A program made the translations under genes and the position numbers. Positions 8,887 to 19,653 of a stretch of 37,644 bases of DNA are shown here, in pieces; position 1 is the first letter of the stretch, and each line of letters starts with the position of its first letter. The notes below the pieces were generated by a model. The model ran no database searches and was not told the origin of the DNA. It was given only the letters and a program-made list of their open reading frames with translations. The stretch comes from Alphaproteobacteria bacterium (GTDB lineage Bacteria > Pseudomonadota > Alphaproteobacteria > JAJFIK01). Location of the stretch: positions 1-37,644 of the forward strand of contig JANQLJ010000098.1 in NCBI GenBank assembly GCA_028280665.1. Reading direction: 5' to 3'.

Positions 8887-10521
8887 ATGCTCGGACCAAG
8901 CGCCCATGAAGACACGTTCGCGCGGGACAACCTGCCCGCACCCGAAGACTGGCCGGAATTTTTATTGGGTCCACAATTTCAGTACCCGGATCATATCAAC
9001 ATCGCGGTCGAGTTGACCGATGCCATGGTCACCAAGGGCTTTGGCGATCATGACGCGCTGATCGGTAATGGCCGCCGCCGCACCTATAAGGAGCTTGCCG
9101 ACTGGACCAATCGGCTGGCGCACGCGCTGGCTGAGGATTATGGCGTAAGGCCCGGCAATCGGGTGATGATCCGTTCGGGCAACAATCCGGCCATGGTGGC
9201 GTGCTGGCTCGCGGCGACCAAGGCGGGCGCAGTGGTGGTCAACACCATGCCTATGCTGCGCGCGGGCGAGCTTTCAAAGATCATTGACAAGGCGGAGATC
9301 AAGTTCGCCCTATGCGATACGCGCATGATGGACGAGCTTACCTCCGCCGCAAAAACGAGCAAGTTCCTCGAAACCGTCGTTGGCTTTGACGGCACCTCCA
9401 ATCACGATGCCGAGCTCGACCGGATCGCTCTTGAAAAACCGGTACACTTCGATGCGGTGCAAACCGGACGTGATGACGTGGCGCTGCTCGGCTTTACCTC
9501 GGGCACCACGGGCGAGCCCAAAGCAACCATGCATTTTCATCGTGATCTCTTGATCATCGCCGATGGCTACGCGCAAGAAGTGCTGCAAGTAACGCCTGAT
9601 GATGTCTTTGTGGGTTCGCCGCCACTGGCATTCACCTTTGGGCTTGGCGGGCTGGCAGTATTTCCCTTGCGCTTTGGAGCGACGGCAACGCTTTTGGAAA
9701 ACGCAAGCCCGGCGAACCTCATCGAAATCATCGAAACCTACAAGGCCACGATCTGCTTCACCGCGCCCACCGCCTACCGGGCCATGATGGTGGCGGCGGA
9801 TGAGGGCGCCGACCTTTCAAGCCTGCGCATTGCGGTTTCCGCGGGCGAGACCTTGCCCGCGCCGACCTATGAAGCCTGGACCGAAACAACCGGCATTCCC
9901 ATTCTCGACGGCATCGGGGCGACGGAGCTTCTGCACATATTCATCTCAAACCGGCTCGATGATGCGCAGCCCGGCTCGACCGGGCGCACGGTAACGGGCT
10001 ACGAGGCGCGGGTTGTCGACGATGACATGCAGACCTTGCCCGCAGGCGAGATGGGCAAGCTCGCCGTGCGCGGGCCCACCGGTTGCCGCTATCTCGCGGA
10101 CGACCGGCAGAACGACTACGTCAAGGATGGCTGGAACCTCACTGGCGATACGTTCACCATGGACGAGGACAGTCACTTTCATTATGTCGCGCGCGCCGAT
10201 GATATGATCATTTCCGCGGGCTACAACATCGCCGGGCCCGAGGTTGAGGTCGCGCTGCTCTCTCATGACGATGTGGCGGAATGCGCGGTGATCGGTCTTC
10301 CGGATGAAGACCGCGGGTCCGTCGTGGCCGCCTACGTGGTGTTACGCGAAGGCGTGCCCGCCGGCGAGGATTGCGTCAAACAGCTTCAGGATCACGTCAA
10401 AGCGGCCATCGCGCCGTACAAGTATCCGCGCGTCGTCAAATTCGTTGAGGCCTTGCCCAAAACGCAAACCGGCAAGCTGCAGCGGTTTGCCTTGCGCGTG
10501 CAAGCCAAGGAAAGGGCCTGA
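8887..10521 (+). CDS. Benzoate-type CoA ligase (probable 2-aminobenzoate-CoA ligase)
   Basis: The chosen ATG follows GGGGAG eight bases upstream; the frame is open further but that part overlaps the hydratase gene. The 544-residue product is an ANL-superfamily acyl-CoA synthetase: P-loop TSGTTGEPK (204-212), ISAGYNIAGPEVE hinge region and PKTQTGKLQR with the catalytic Lys near the C-terminus. The N-terminal LPAPEDWPEFL and the overall length fit the benzoate/2-aminobenzoate-CoA ligases. It activates the aromatic acid with ATP and CoA, providing the thioester for the monooxygenase encoded by the first gene. Substrate (anthranilate rather than benzoate or salicylate) is inferred from the neighbours. 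Confidence 0.88.
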   Translation: MLGPSAHEDTFARDNLPAPEDWPEFLLGPQFQYPDHINIAVELTDAMVTKGFGDHDALIGNGRRRTYKELADWTNRLAHALAEDYGVRPGNRVMIRSGNNPAMVACWLAATKAGAVVVNTMPMLRAGELSKIIDKAEIKFALCDTRMMDELTSAAKTSKFLETVVGFDGTSNHDAELDRIALEKPVHFDAVQTGRDDVALLGFTSGTTGEPKATMHFHRDLLIIADGYAQEVLQVTPDDVFVGSPPLAFTFGLGGLAVFPLRFGATATLLENASPANLIEIIETYKATICFTAPTAYRAMMVAADEGADLSSLRIAVSAGETLPAPTYEAWTETTGIPILDGIGATELLHIFISNRLDDAQPGSTGRTVTGYEARVVDDDMQTLPAGEMGKLAVRGPTGCRYLADDRQNDYVKDGWNLTGDTFTMDEDSHFHYVARADDMIISAGYNIAGPEVEVALLSHDDVAECAVIGLPDEDRGSVVAAYVVLREGVPAGEDCVKQLQDHVKAAIAPYKYPRVVKFVEALPKTQTGKLQRFALRVQAKERA

Positions 10522-10524
10522 GCC

Positions 10525-10920
10525 ATGCACAAAGAGCTTCACCCAGGCCATTGGAAGCGCGCGAGCGGTTATGCCAACGGCATCGTGGCCGAAGGCACTG
10601 TCATCTTTCTTGCAGGGCAAATTGGATGGAATTCTGACCAAGAATTCGAAACGGATGACTTTGCGGGACAAGTTCGGCAAGCGCTTGAGAATATCCGTAC
10701 ACTGCTTGAAGAAGCGGGCGCGGGACCTGAGCATCTCGTGCGGCTGACCTGGTTTGTCACCGACAAACAGGACTATCTCGGCACCTTGGGCGAGGTGGGC
10801 GCGGCTTACCGGGACATCATCGGAAAACACTTCCCGGCCATGGCCCTCGTTGAGGTCTCCGCCCTTGTCGAGGACCGGGCCAAGGTGGAGATCGAAGCAA
10901 CGGCGGTGCTGCCCACTTAG
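10525..10920 (+). CDS. RidA-like (YjgF/YER057c/UK114) protein without the usual active-site Arg
   Basis: A 131-residue protein starting three bases after the ligase stop. It shows the family pattern: VIFLAGQIGW near the N-terminus, ALENIRTLLEEAGAGPEHLVRLTWFVTD in the middle and VEIEATAVLP at the end. Archetypal RidA has FPARSCVEV, where the Arg (Arg105 in E. coli) binds the substrate carboxylate and is needed for imine deaminase activity; here the same place reads FPAMALVEV, with Met106. It is therefore not a standard 2-aminoacrylate deaminase. In this operon it could assist hydrolysis of the enamine/imine that arises from 2-amino-5-oxocyclohexenyl-CoA, whose carboxylate is masked by CoA, which would explain loss of the Arg. 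That role is inference. Confidence 0.85.
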   Translation: MHKELHPGHWKRASGYANGIVAEGTVIFLAGQIGWNSDQEFETDDFAGQVRQALENIRTLLEEAGAGPEHLVRLTWFVTDKQDYLGTLGEVGAAYRDIIGKHFPAMALVEVSALVEDRAKVEIEATAVLPT

Positions 10921-11035
10921 GGAGCGCGTCCTCACGCGGGCCACGCACCCTTAGACTTCAAAGCAGGGCCCCTGTATCTTTAGGTGGATACCCGGCATCC
11001 GAACGTCATTGCCGGCTCGCCTCAAGGAAGACCCG

Positions 11036-12304
11036 ATGGGCTATTTAGCCATTACGATGTTCGCCGTTGCCTTCGCCATGGTCGCAAGGCGGCTGTCCCT
11101 CACTATCGTCACACCGCCCATGGCGTTTTTAGGGTTCGGCGCGCTCGCCGCAGCGTTCAATCTGGTCACGATCGAATCCGCCGAAGCGCTTCTTCACATC
11201 GTGGCCGAAGTGACCCTGGTGGTTCTGCTGTTCCTGGATGCCGCACAGATCGACTTGCGCGCCTTGCGCCAGCGGCACGTATGGCCGGTCCGTATGCTTT
11301 TCCTCGGCATGCCGCTTATGTTGGCAATCGGGATCGTCGCGGCCATGCCCTTCCTCCCCGGCTGGCCTTTAGTTGCCGTCGCCTTGATCGCCGCAATCCT
11401 GATGCCGACCGATGCAGCGCTCGGCCAATCGGTGATCGCCAATCCCGCCGTGCCGGACCGGGTACGGCGCGCGCTTACGGTTGAAAGCGGGCTCAATGAC
11501 GGTCTCGCGCTTCCCCTGGTCCTGCTCTTTGCGAGCCTTACCGCGGGCGCAATGGGTGGTGGTGAGACGAACTGGCTGCTCTTCGCCGCCAAGCAACTGG
11601 TTCTCGGCCCGGCGGTGGGCATCCCTCTCGGCCTTGCAGGCGGCACGGTGTTGCTTTTCGCAAAACGGCATGAGCTGACCGACGATGTTTATGAAGGCGT
11701 GGGTGCACTGGCACTGGCAGGCTCCGCGTACCTGGCGGCCGACCTTGTTGGCGGCAACGGATTCATTTCCGCTTTCGCGGCCGGGCTTTCATTTGGATAC
11801 CTCGTAAGAGGGCGCTGCAAATTCGTTTATGACTTCACCGAAAGCGAAGGCCAGCTTCTTTCGTGGAGCGCGTTTTTGCTTATCGGCCTTGCCTTGGTGC
11901 CGCCGGCACTTGCTTATCTCACGCCCGCCATGTTTGGGCTTATTCTTGTGAGCTTGCTGGTGGTACGCCCTCTCGCGGTGTGGCTCGCGCTCGCGGGAAC
12001 CGATGCCTCTCACCTAACGCGGCTTTTCATGGGCTGGTTTGGGCCGCGCGGGCTTGCCACTGCCCTCTTCGCCTTGGTGATTGTAGATCGCGTTGCGCAC
12101 GATCTCGCCGAACCGGTGCTAGCGCTCGCCGTCAACGCGGTTTGGATCAGCGCCCTCCTCCATGGCGTTACCGCGGCGCCGGCGGCAAACTGGTACGCGA
12201 ACATCATCAAGTCGCGGGGCACTTGCCCCGAAATGAAGGAAATCGAAAGTTCCGCCAAGCCGCTGATGACGCGCCAGCCCCCCAAGACATCATCCAACCC
12301 CTAA
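11036..12304 (+). CDS. CPA1-family cation/proton antiporter
   Basis: The ATG at 11036 follows AAGGAAG; an earlier in-frame start at 11009 is less well placed. The 422-residue product has about a dozen hydrophobic segments. PTDAALGQ (Asp126) and the stretch TVESGLNDGLALP (Glu150 to Asp155) are the ion-binding signature of CPA1 Na+(K+)/H+ exchangers of the NhaP type. No cytoplasmic TrkA-like tail is visible. It lies 115 bases after the RidA-like gene, so it may have its own promoter. The cation cannot be assigned. Confidence 0.88.
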   Translation: MGYLAITMFAVAFAMVARRLSLTIVTPPMAFLGFGALAAAFNLVTIESAEALLHIVAEVTLVVLLFLDAAQIDLRALRQRHVWPVRMLFLGMPLMLAIGIVAAMPFLPGWPLVAVALIAAILMPTDAALGQSVIANPAVPDRVRRALTVESGLNDGLALPLVLLFASLTAGAMGGGETNWLLFAAKQLVLGPAVGIPLGLAGGTVLLFAKRHELTDDVYEGVGALALAGSAYLAADLVGGNGFISAFAAGLSFGYLVRGRCKFVYDFTESEGQLLSWSAFLLIGLALVPPALAYLTPAMFGLILVSLLVVRPLAVWLALAGTDASHLTRLFMGWFGPRGLATALFALVIVDRVAHDLAEPVLALAVNAVWISALLHGVTAAPAANWYANIIKSRGTCPEMKEIESSAKPLMTRQPPKTSSNP

Positions 12305-12319
12305 TGCGAAGGAATGAAA

Positions 12320-13066
12320 ATGGTCCTCAATCAACAACAGGAAGAGATGTGTGCCACAAGCAAATGGGATTTTTCCGATCTGAGCGCACTCTTTCTCAAC
12401 TGCACACTCAAAAAGTCGCCGGAACTGTCGCACACGGAGGGGCTCATCCGCATCGCCCGCGCAATTATGGAAAAGAACGGTATTGCCGTGGAAAGTCTGC
12501 GCCCGGTCGACTTTGATATTGCCGCAGGTGTCTACCCGGACATGACGGAACACGGGTGGAAGAGCGATGCCTGGCCTGGGATTTTCAAGAAAGTTGAGAA
12601 AGCCGACATTCTTGTTATTACCACGCCGATCTGGCTCGGCGAAAAGTCTTCCATTTGCACGCAAATTATTGAGCGCCTTTACGCCAACTCGCACATCCTG
12701 AATGACGCAGGCCAATACGCCTATTACGGCCGCGTGGGCGGCTGCCTTGTCACCGGCAACGAAGATGGTGCCAAGCACTGCGCCATGAATGTTCTCTATT
12801 CACTGCAACATCTCGGCTACGTCATTCCGCCCCAGGCCGACGCCGCATGGCTGGGCGAGGCTGGCCCGGGACCCTCTTATCTCGACGAAGGCTCGGGTGG
12901 GCCGGAAAACGACTTCACCAACCGCAACACCACGTTCATGACCTGGAACCTGATGCACCTGGCACGGATGATCAAGGATGCGGGCGGCATACCCGCTCAC
13001 GGCAATCAGCGCTCCGAATGGGATGCGGGCTGCCGCTTCGATTATCCGAACCCGGATTATCGATAG
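12320..13066 (+). CDS. Flavodoxin-fold NAD(P)H-dependent oxidoreductase
   Basis: Two ATGs lie close together (12314 and 12320); the second has GAAGGA at a better distance (seven bases) and was chosen. The product (about 248 residues) has FLNCTLKKSPELSHTEGLI, a phosphate-binding loop like that of FMN reductases/flavodoxins, and a second flavin-contacting part ADILVITTPIWLGEKSS. The C-terminal part, with NRNTTFMTWNLMHLARMIK, is helical. It probably binds FMN and reduces a quinone or other small acceptor. The gene follows the antiporter after 15 bases and may be co-transcribed. The partner is unknown. Confidence 0.8.
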   Translation: MVLNQQQEEMCATSKWDFSDLSALFLNCTLKKSPELSHTEGLIRIARAIMEKNGIAVESLRPVDFDIAAGVYPDMTEHGWKSDAWPGIFKKVEKADILVITTPIWLGEKSSICTQIIERLYANSHILNDAGQYAYYGRVGGCLVTGNEDGAKHCAMNVLYSLQHLGYVIPPQADAAWLGEAGPGPSYLDEGSGGPENDFTNRNTTFMTWNLMHLARMIKDAGGIPAHGNQRSEWDAGCRFDYPNPDYR

Positions 13067-13088
13067 CGTGGTGAGTGCCACCCTTATT

Positions 13089-13115
13089 GGCGCGGCTGCG
13101 CTAAGCAACCGCGCC
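13089..13115. terminator. Stem-loop between convergent genes (probable bidirectional terminator)
   Basis: GGCGCGG at 13089-13095 pairs with CCGCGCC at 13109-13115, and TGC/GCA extends the stem inward past one mismatch, leaving a five-base loop. It sits between the flavodoxin-like gene and nirS, which converge. No T-run follows on either strand, so termination may be imperfect or Rho-assisted. Confidence 0.5.
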
Positions 13116-13129
13116 GGGTCCGGTATAAA

Positions 13130-15361
<2,232 letters not shown>

Positions 15362-15447
15362 TTACGATATAGATTGTTCAGGCTCGACCCCCGGCGGCCA
15401 GACGAGCCGCCAAGATGCATTTGGTAATAATGTTACCCTAGCGGCAG

Positions 15448-17772
15448 TTACTCCGCCGGGGCTTTGACATCGGTCAAAGAGGCCTTGGTTGGGGCTTGCC
15501 GCGTATCCACGAACGCCCGGAACACAAAGAGTACAAAGGCCAGCATACCGACCGCGAACACGATGTCTCCCGGCACACGCACCCAGACGAGGGTTTCCAT
15601 GAGCGGGCTGTGCATGAACTCCGCGGTGCGCGCGTAGGCGTAGTACTCGCTGAAGCTCGCGTAGCCTTGCCACAGCCCCTGCGGCAGCAGCGACATGAAC
15701 ACCATCATGGCAAGGCCGATATTGAGGCACCAGAAGGCGATCCCCAAGAGCTTCGTATTCCATACCGCGGGGTTCGTGAGCCCGCGCAGGCAATAGAGCA
15801 TGAGCCCCAGGCCCAACATGCCGTAGACACCGAAGAGCGCCGCGTGGCCATGGGTCGGCGTCGTGTTGAGACCTTGGAGGTAATAAAGCGCCAAGGGCGG
15901 GTTGATCAGGAACCCGAGCATGCCCGCGCCCACGAGGTTCCACAAAAGTACCGAACCAAGGAACAAGAACGGCCAGTGGTATGTCGCCTCCCATTTTTGC
16001 TGACCTTCCACGCGGTAGCGGTTGTAGGCCTCAAAGCCCACGACGGTGAGCGGGACAACCTCAAGGGCGGAAAACACAGCGCCCAAAGCCAGCACCGACA
16101 TGGGCGTGCCTGACCAATAAAGGTGGTGGAAGGTGCCAAGCACGCCCGCGCCAAGGAAGATGATGGTCGCGATAAGCACTGAGATGGTGGCGATCGATGC
16201 GCGCACGAGGCCCATCTTGACGAGAAGCGCCGCGACGATGGCGGTGGCAAACACCTCGAACACGCCTTCGACCCAGAGGTGCACGACCCACCAGCGCCAG
16301 TATTCCATCATCGAGATGTGAGTGCGCTCACCCCACATAAGGCCTGCACCGAACAAAAGCCCGATGGCGATCGTCGACACCACCACCAGGAAAACAAGCG
16401 ACCCGGCTTTGTCCTTGGACTTGAACATGGGCCAAAGCGCGCGCAGCATCAGGAACGTCCAGAGCAGAAGACCGATGAAGAGGTAGATCTGCCAGAAGCG
16501 GCCAAGATCGATGTATTCATAGCCCTGATGGCCGAACCAGAAGGCCGCGGTGAGATTCTCGAACATGCCGTGGACCGAGGCCCATTCGCCCGCGAATGAT
16601 CCGACCACAATGACGAGCAGCGAATAAAACAAAAAATTCACCAGGAACTTCTGGAAGGGCGGCTCATAGCCTGTAAGTAGCGGCGCCACGTAAAGCCCCG
16701 TCGCCAACCACGCTGTTGCGATCCAGAAGATGCCGAGTTGCGTATGCCAGGTGCGGCTGACCACATAAGGAAGCCAGTCGAAAAACGGCATGCCATAGAG
16801 TCCCTGACCCTCAACGGCAAAGTGCGCGGTCAAAATGCCCAAGCCCACTTGCACAAGGAACAGCGCGCACACGATCCAGAAGAACTTGGCCGTCGCCTTC
16901 ATGGAGGGCGTGATGGTGGCGCCATCCATGAAGTCACTTGTGGCAACGCCGCCGTCAGGCTCGCTGTCGGCACGCCAAAGATCAAACTCCTTGGCATAGA
17001 ACCACACGAGCGCACCGATCCCGCCGATCAGCAGGAAGACGGAAATGAAGGTCCAAATAAATACAGGCCCCGTGGGCGTGTTTCCCACCAAGGGTTCATG
17101 GGGCCAGTTGCTTGTGTAGGTGAAATCGCGGTCCGGACGTTCCGTCGCCGCCGACCACGACGTCCAGAAGAAAAAGTCGTTCAGCGCCGCTGCATCGTCC
17201 ACCGACAGGCTCGAGTGAAGCGGCAGGGCATATTCCTCGCGCAGGGTGAGCGCCTCCTCCCCTTCGCCGCGGAACAGAGCTGAGAAATGCGCACCAACTT
17301 GACGGATCGCCTGGGCGCGCTCGGCGCTGATGGTAACGACACCGGACTCAGGCTCGTAGGTATTGGTCCGCATCTCAATTTCGAGCGAAGCACGCAGCCA
17401 TTCCTGATCCCGCGGATCGGTTACATCGTCGAAGGCAACGCCTTCTTGCTGATAGGACCGGATGTCAAGCAGCGCCACCGCTTCCCTGTGAAGCCAATCG
17501 GCGCTCCAGTCCGGTGCGAGGTAGCTGCCGTGACCCCAGATGCTGCCTTGCTGCATACCGCCCATGGCGCGCCAGACCGCCTGGCCGCGTAATATGTCCT
17601 CGTTTGTGAGTATGGTTTCGCCAGCCTCGGTGACGACCGCATTGGGTATGGGAGGCTTGGTCTGATAAATCTCGCCGCCGAAATAGAGCAGCGTGCCGAA
17701 CATCACCGCCATGCTTGCGATCAAAATGATCCAAAGGCGGCGAATGGAAAACAACGTGCGATAGGTAGCCAT
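15448..17772 (-). CDS. norB: Quinol-dependent nitric oxide reductase (qNor)
   Basis: The ATG at 17772 has GGGAGGA at normal distance; the frame is open 22 codons further but without a ribosome site. The 774-residue product has the qNor layout: one N-terminal helix (13-31), a periplasmic domain (about 35-230) that replaces NorC but has no CxxCH, and then about twelve membrane helices. Ligand residues are visible: TWHTQ (His343), VVHLWVEGVFE (His498, Glu502, Glu506), TFHHLYW (His549, His550) and a late HGHAALFGVYG. It reduces NO to N2O with electrons from the quinol pool. Its gene (also called norZ) precedes nirS on the same strand, coupling NO production with removal. An FNR/Dnr-type box lies about 105 bases upstream of the start. 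Confidence 0.95.
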   Translation of the reverse strand: MATYRTLFSIRRLWIILIASMAVMFGTLLYFGGEIYQTKPPIPNAVVTEAGETILTNEDILRGQAVWRAMGGMQQGSIWGHGSYLAPDWSADWLHREAVALLDIRSYQQEGVAFDDVTDPRDQEWLRASLEIEMRTNTYEPESGVVTISAERAQAIRQVGAHFSALFRGEGEEALTLREEYALPLHSSLSVDDAAALNDFFFWTSWSAATERPDRDFTYTSNWPHEPLVGNTPTGPVFIWTFISVFLLIGGIGALVWFYAKEFDLWRADSEPDGGVATSDFMDGATITPSMKATAKFFWIVCALFLVQVGLGILTAHFAVEGQGLYGMPFFDWLPYVVSRTWHTQLGIFWIATAWLATGLYVAPLLTGYEPPFQKFLVNFLFYSLLVIVVGSFAGEWASVHGMFENLTAAFWFGHQGYEYIDLGRFWQIYLFIGLLLWTFLMLRALWPMFKSKDKAGSLVFLVVVSTIAIGLLFGAGLMWGERTHISMMEYWRWWVVHLWVEGVFEVFATAIVAALLVKMGLVRASIATISVLIATIIFLGAGVLGTFHHLYWSGTPMSVLALGAVFSALEVVPLTVVGFEAYNRYRVEGQQKWEATYHWPFLFLGSVLLWNLVGAGMLGFLINPPLALYYLQGLNTTPTHGHAALFGVYGMLGLGLMLYCLRGLTNPAVWNTKLLGIAFWCLNIGLAMMVFMSLLPQGLWQGYASFSEYYAYARTAEFMHSPLMETLVWVRVPGDIVFAVGMLAFVLFVFRAFVDTRQAPTKASLTDVKAPAE
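15462..15479 (-). promoter_or_regulatory. FNR/Dnr-type box for nirS, inside the 3' end of norB
   Basis: The sequence CTTTGACATCGGTCAAAG is a perfect inverted repeat with seven-base arms and a four-base spacer, containing the TTGAC-N4-GTCAA core of Crp/FNR-family NO or oxygen regulators. It lies in the last codons of norB, centred about 121 bases before the nirS ATG. A possible -10, TAACAT on the minus strand, falls at 15435-15430. This would allow nirS to be transcribed separately from norB. Confidence 0.75.
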
Positions 17773-17840
17773 TTGGTCCTCCCAGCCCAGCCGGACCAAA
17801 CCCGCGCGCGAGGGCTCCGCGCGCCGATTCGGTTGCACCG

Positions 17841-17886
17841 CCTATACTCACCATTGCAAGGGGGTTGCCTTTGACCGATGTCAAAG
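17841..17886 (-). promoter_or_regulatory. FNR/Dnr-type promoter of norB
   Basis: CTTTGACCGATGTCAAAG at 17869-17886 is a perfect seven-base-arm inverted repeat with the TTGAC-N4-GTCAA core. On the minus strand a TATAGG -10 element lies at 17846-17841, which puts the box centre close to -41.5 from a start near 17835, the classic class II FNR arrangement. Read on the opposite strand, the 18-mer is identical to the nirS box. The same box is about 111 bases upstream of the divergent sulfatase start. Confidence 0.75.
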
Positions 17887-17988
17887 AGGTGGGGGCCCCA
17901 CAAACCGCCGTAAAGCGCCTTATCGTTCCCGTATTCGGCATTTCCATGTACCTTCTTGGGAGTTTCGCATTGGACGGGAGGCGCGGGG

Positions 17989-19653
17989 ATGAGAGGACTG
18001 GGCGCGATCGTAGGCATTTTGGTCTTGGCCGTGGCGGGCACCTGGGTGTTCCGCGAGCCCTTGCTGCTGCAATTCGTCCATATGCGCGCCGAGATGCGAA
18101 CGCCGGTGGGCCCTCACCAAGACATCACCTGGGGCGGCGCGCACCTGGGTGCGCTTGAAGCGCCGCGCACGGAAGGACCACCCAACATCATCCTGATCGT
18201 GGCGGACGATCTTGGCTGGAACGACATCACCTTTAACGGCGGCGGGGTCGCGGGCGGAACCGTCCCGACACCGAACATCGATGCCATCGCACGTGAAGGC
18301 GCGGCGTTTATGAATGGATATGCTGCCAACGGAACCTGCGCGCCCTCGCGTGCGTCACTCATGGCGGGGCGTTATTCAACACGGTTCGGGTTTGAGTTCA
18401 CGCCGACCCCGCCGGGTATGTTGCAAACCATAACCCGTGTCATCAGGCCCGCGCCCGGCGAGCCCCCAACACGGACCTATTTCGGCGAACGCCCGGCGGG
18501 CGACTTTGATGAGATGGGCATGCCTGCTTCCGAGGTTACTCTTGCTGAGACGTTACACACCGCCGGTTACTACACCGCACATATCGGCAAATGGCATCTT
18601 GGCCGCAACCCCGGCATGATGCCCCACGAACAAGGCTTTGAAGACAGCCTTCTTATGCATTCGGGGCTTTATCTGCCGGTGGAAAGCCCGGGAGTTGTGA
18701 ACTCGCGGCAGGATTTTGACCGCATCGACCGGTTTCTCTGGGCCAGCATGCTCTATGCCGCGAGCTTTAACGGTAGCGCGGCGTTCGAGCCGCGCGGATA
18801 CATTACCGATTACTACACAGAAGAAGCAGTGCGTGTAATCGAGCAGAACCGGCACCGGCCCTTCTTTTTGTATCTCGCCCATTGGGCGCCGCATACGCCG
18901 CTCCAGGCAACGCGCGAGGATTACGATGCTTTGTCTCACATCGAGGATCACCGCTTGCGTGTTTATGCGGCCATGATCCGCGCGCTCGACCGGGGGGTTG
19001 GCGAAGTTCTGGCGGCGCTCGAAGAAAACAGAATTGACGACAATACCCTGGTGATTTTCACCTCCGATAATGGCGGGGCGGGCTATGTGGGCCTGCCCGA
19101 GATCAACCACCCCTACCGCGGATGGAAGATCACTTTTTTCGAAGGCGGCATCCATGTGCCTTATTTTATGCGCTGGCCGGAGGCGATTGCCGCGGGAACG
19201 CGCGTCAATCACCCGGTCCATCACTTTGATCTTTATACGACCGCGGCGGATGCGGCAGGCGCAGCGCCCCCGCAAGACCGCATACTCGACGGCGTTTCCT
19301 TGCTTCCATATGTAACTAGCGATTCATCAGCTGAGCTTGGCGCGCCTCACGATCAACTCGTATGGCGTGGCGGGGGCTATCAAGTGATTCAGGCGGAGGG
19401 TTGGAAACTGCAGCGCGACGCGGCGGGCGGCCGGGTCTGGCTCTTTCACTTGACAGAAGACCCGACTGAACAAATCAACATGGCGGACGAGCGGCCTGAT
19501 ATGGTTGCCGCGCTCAGCGCGCGGCTCGATGCGCACAACGCCGAACAAATGGACCCAGAATGGCCCGCCCTGACCGAGACACCAATTCGCATCGACGAGA
19601 CATTGGCCGAGCCCTGGGATGAAGAAGATGAATATGTCTATTGGCCAAACTAG
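17989..19653 (+). CDS. Arylsulfatase-like, formylglycine-dependent sulfatase
   Basis: The ATG at 17989 follows GGGAGG (17977-17982). The 554-residue product has an N-terminal hydrophobic segment (about 5-20) that is a signal peptide or anchor. The core is an alkaline-phosphatase-fold sulfatase: metal-binding DD at 73-74 (ILIVADDLGWND), the CAPSR signature at 117-121 whose Cys becomes formylglycine, HIGKWHLGR, and FTSDNGG. It should hydrolyse sulfate esters outside the cytoplasm; the substrate is not predictable. The next gene, overlapping its end, encodes the matching maturase. It is transcribed away from norB, and the intergenic region holds the FNR/Dnr-type box, so control by low oxygen or NO is possible. 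Confidence 0.9.
   Translation: MRGLGAIVGILVLAVAGTWVFREPLLLQFVHMRAEMRTPVGPHQDITWGGAHLGALEAPRTEGPPNIILIVADDLGWNDITFNGGGVAGGTVPTPNIDAIAREGAAFMNGYAANGTCAPSRASLMAGRYSTRFGFEFTPTPPGMLQTITRVIRPAPGEPPTRTYFGERPAGDFDEMGMPASEVTLAETLHTAGYYTAHIGKWHLGRNPGMMPHEQGFEDSLLMHSGLYLPVESPGVVNSRQDFDRIDRFLWASMLYAASFNGSAAFEPRGYITDYYTEEAVRVIEQNRHRPFFLYLAHWAPHTPLQATREDYDALSHIEDHRLRVYAAMIRALDRGVGEVLAALEENRIDDNTLVIFTSDNGGAGYVGLPEINHPYRGWKITFFEGGIHVPYFMRWPEAIAAGTRVNHPVHHFDLYTTAADAAGAAPPQDRILDGVSLLPYVTSDSSAELGAPHDQLVWRGGGYQVIQAEGWKLQRDAAGGRVWLFHLTEDPTEQINMADERPDMVAALSARLDAHNAEQMDPEWPALTETPIRIDETLAEPWDEEDEYVYWPN

Noticed and set aside
10921-11035. CAGGG-C-CCCTG stem as terminator after the RidA-like gene
   Set aside because: One-base loop and no T-run; not credible as a terminator.
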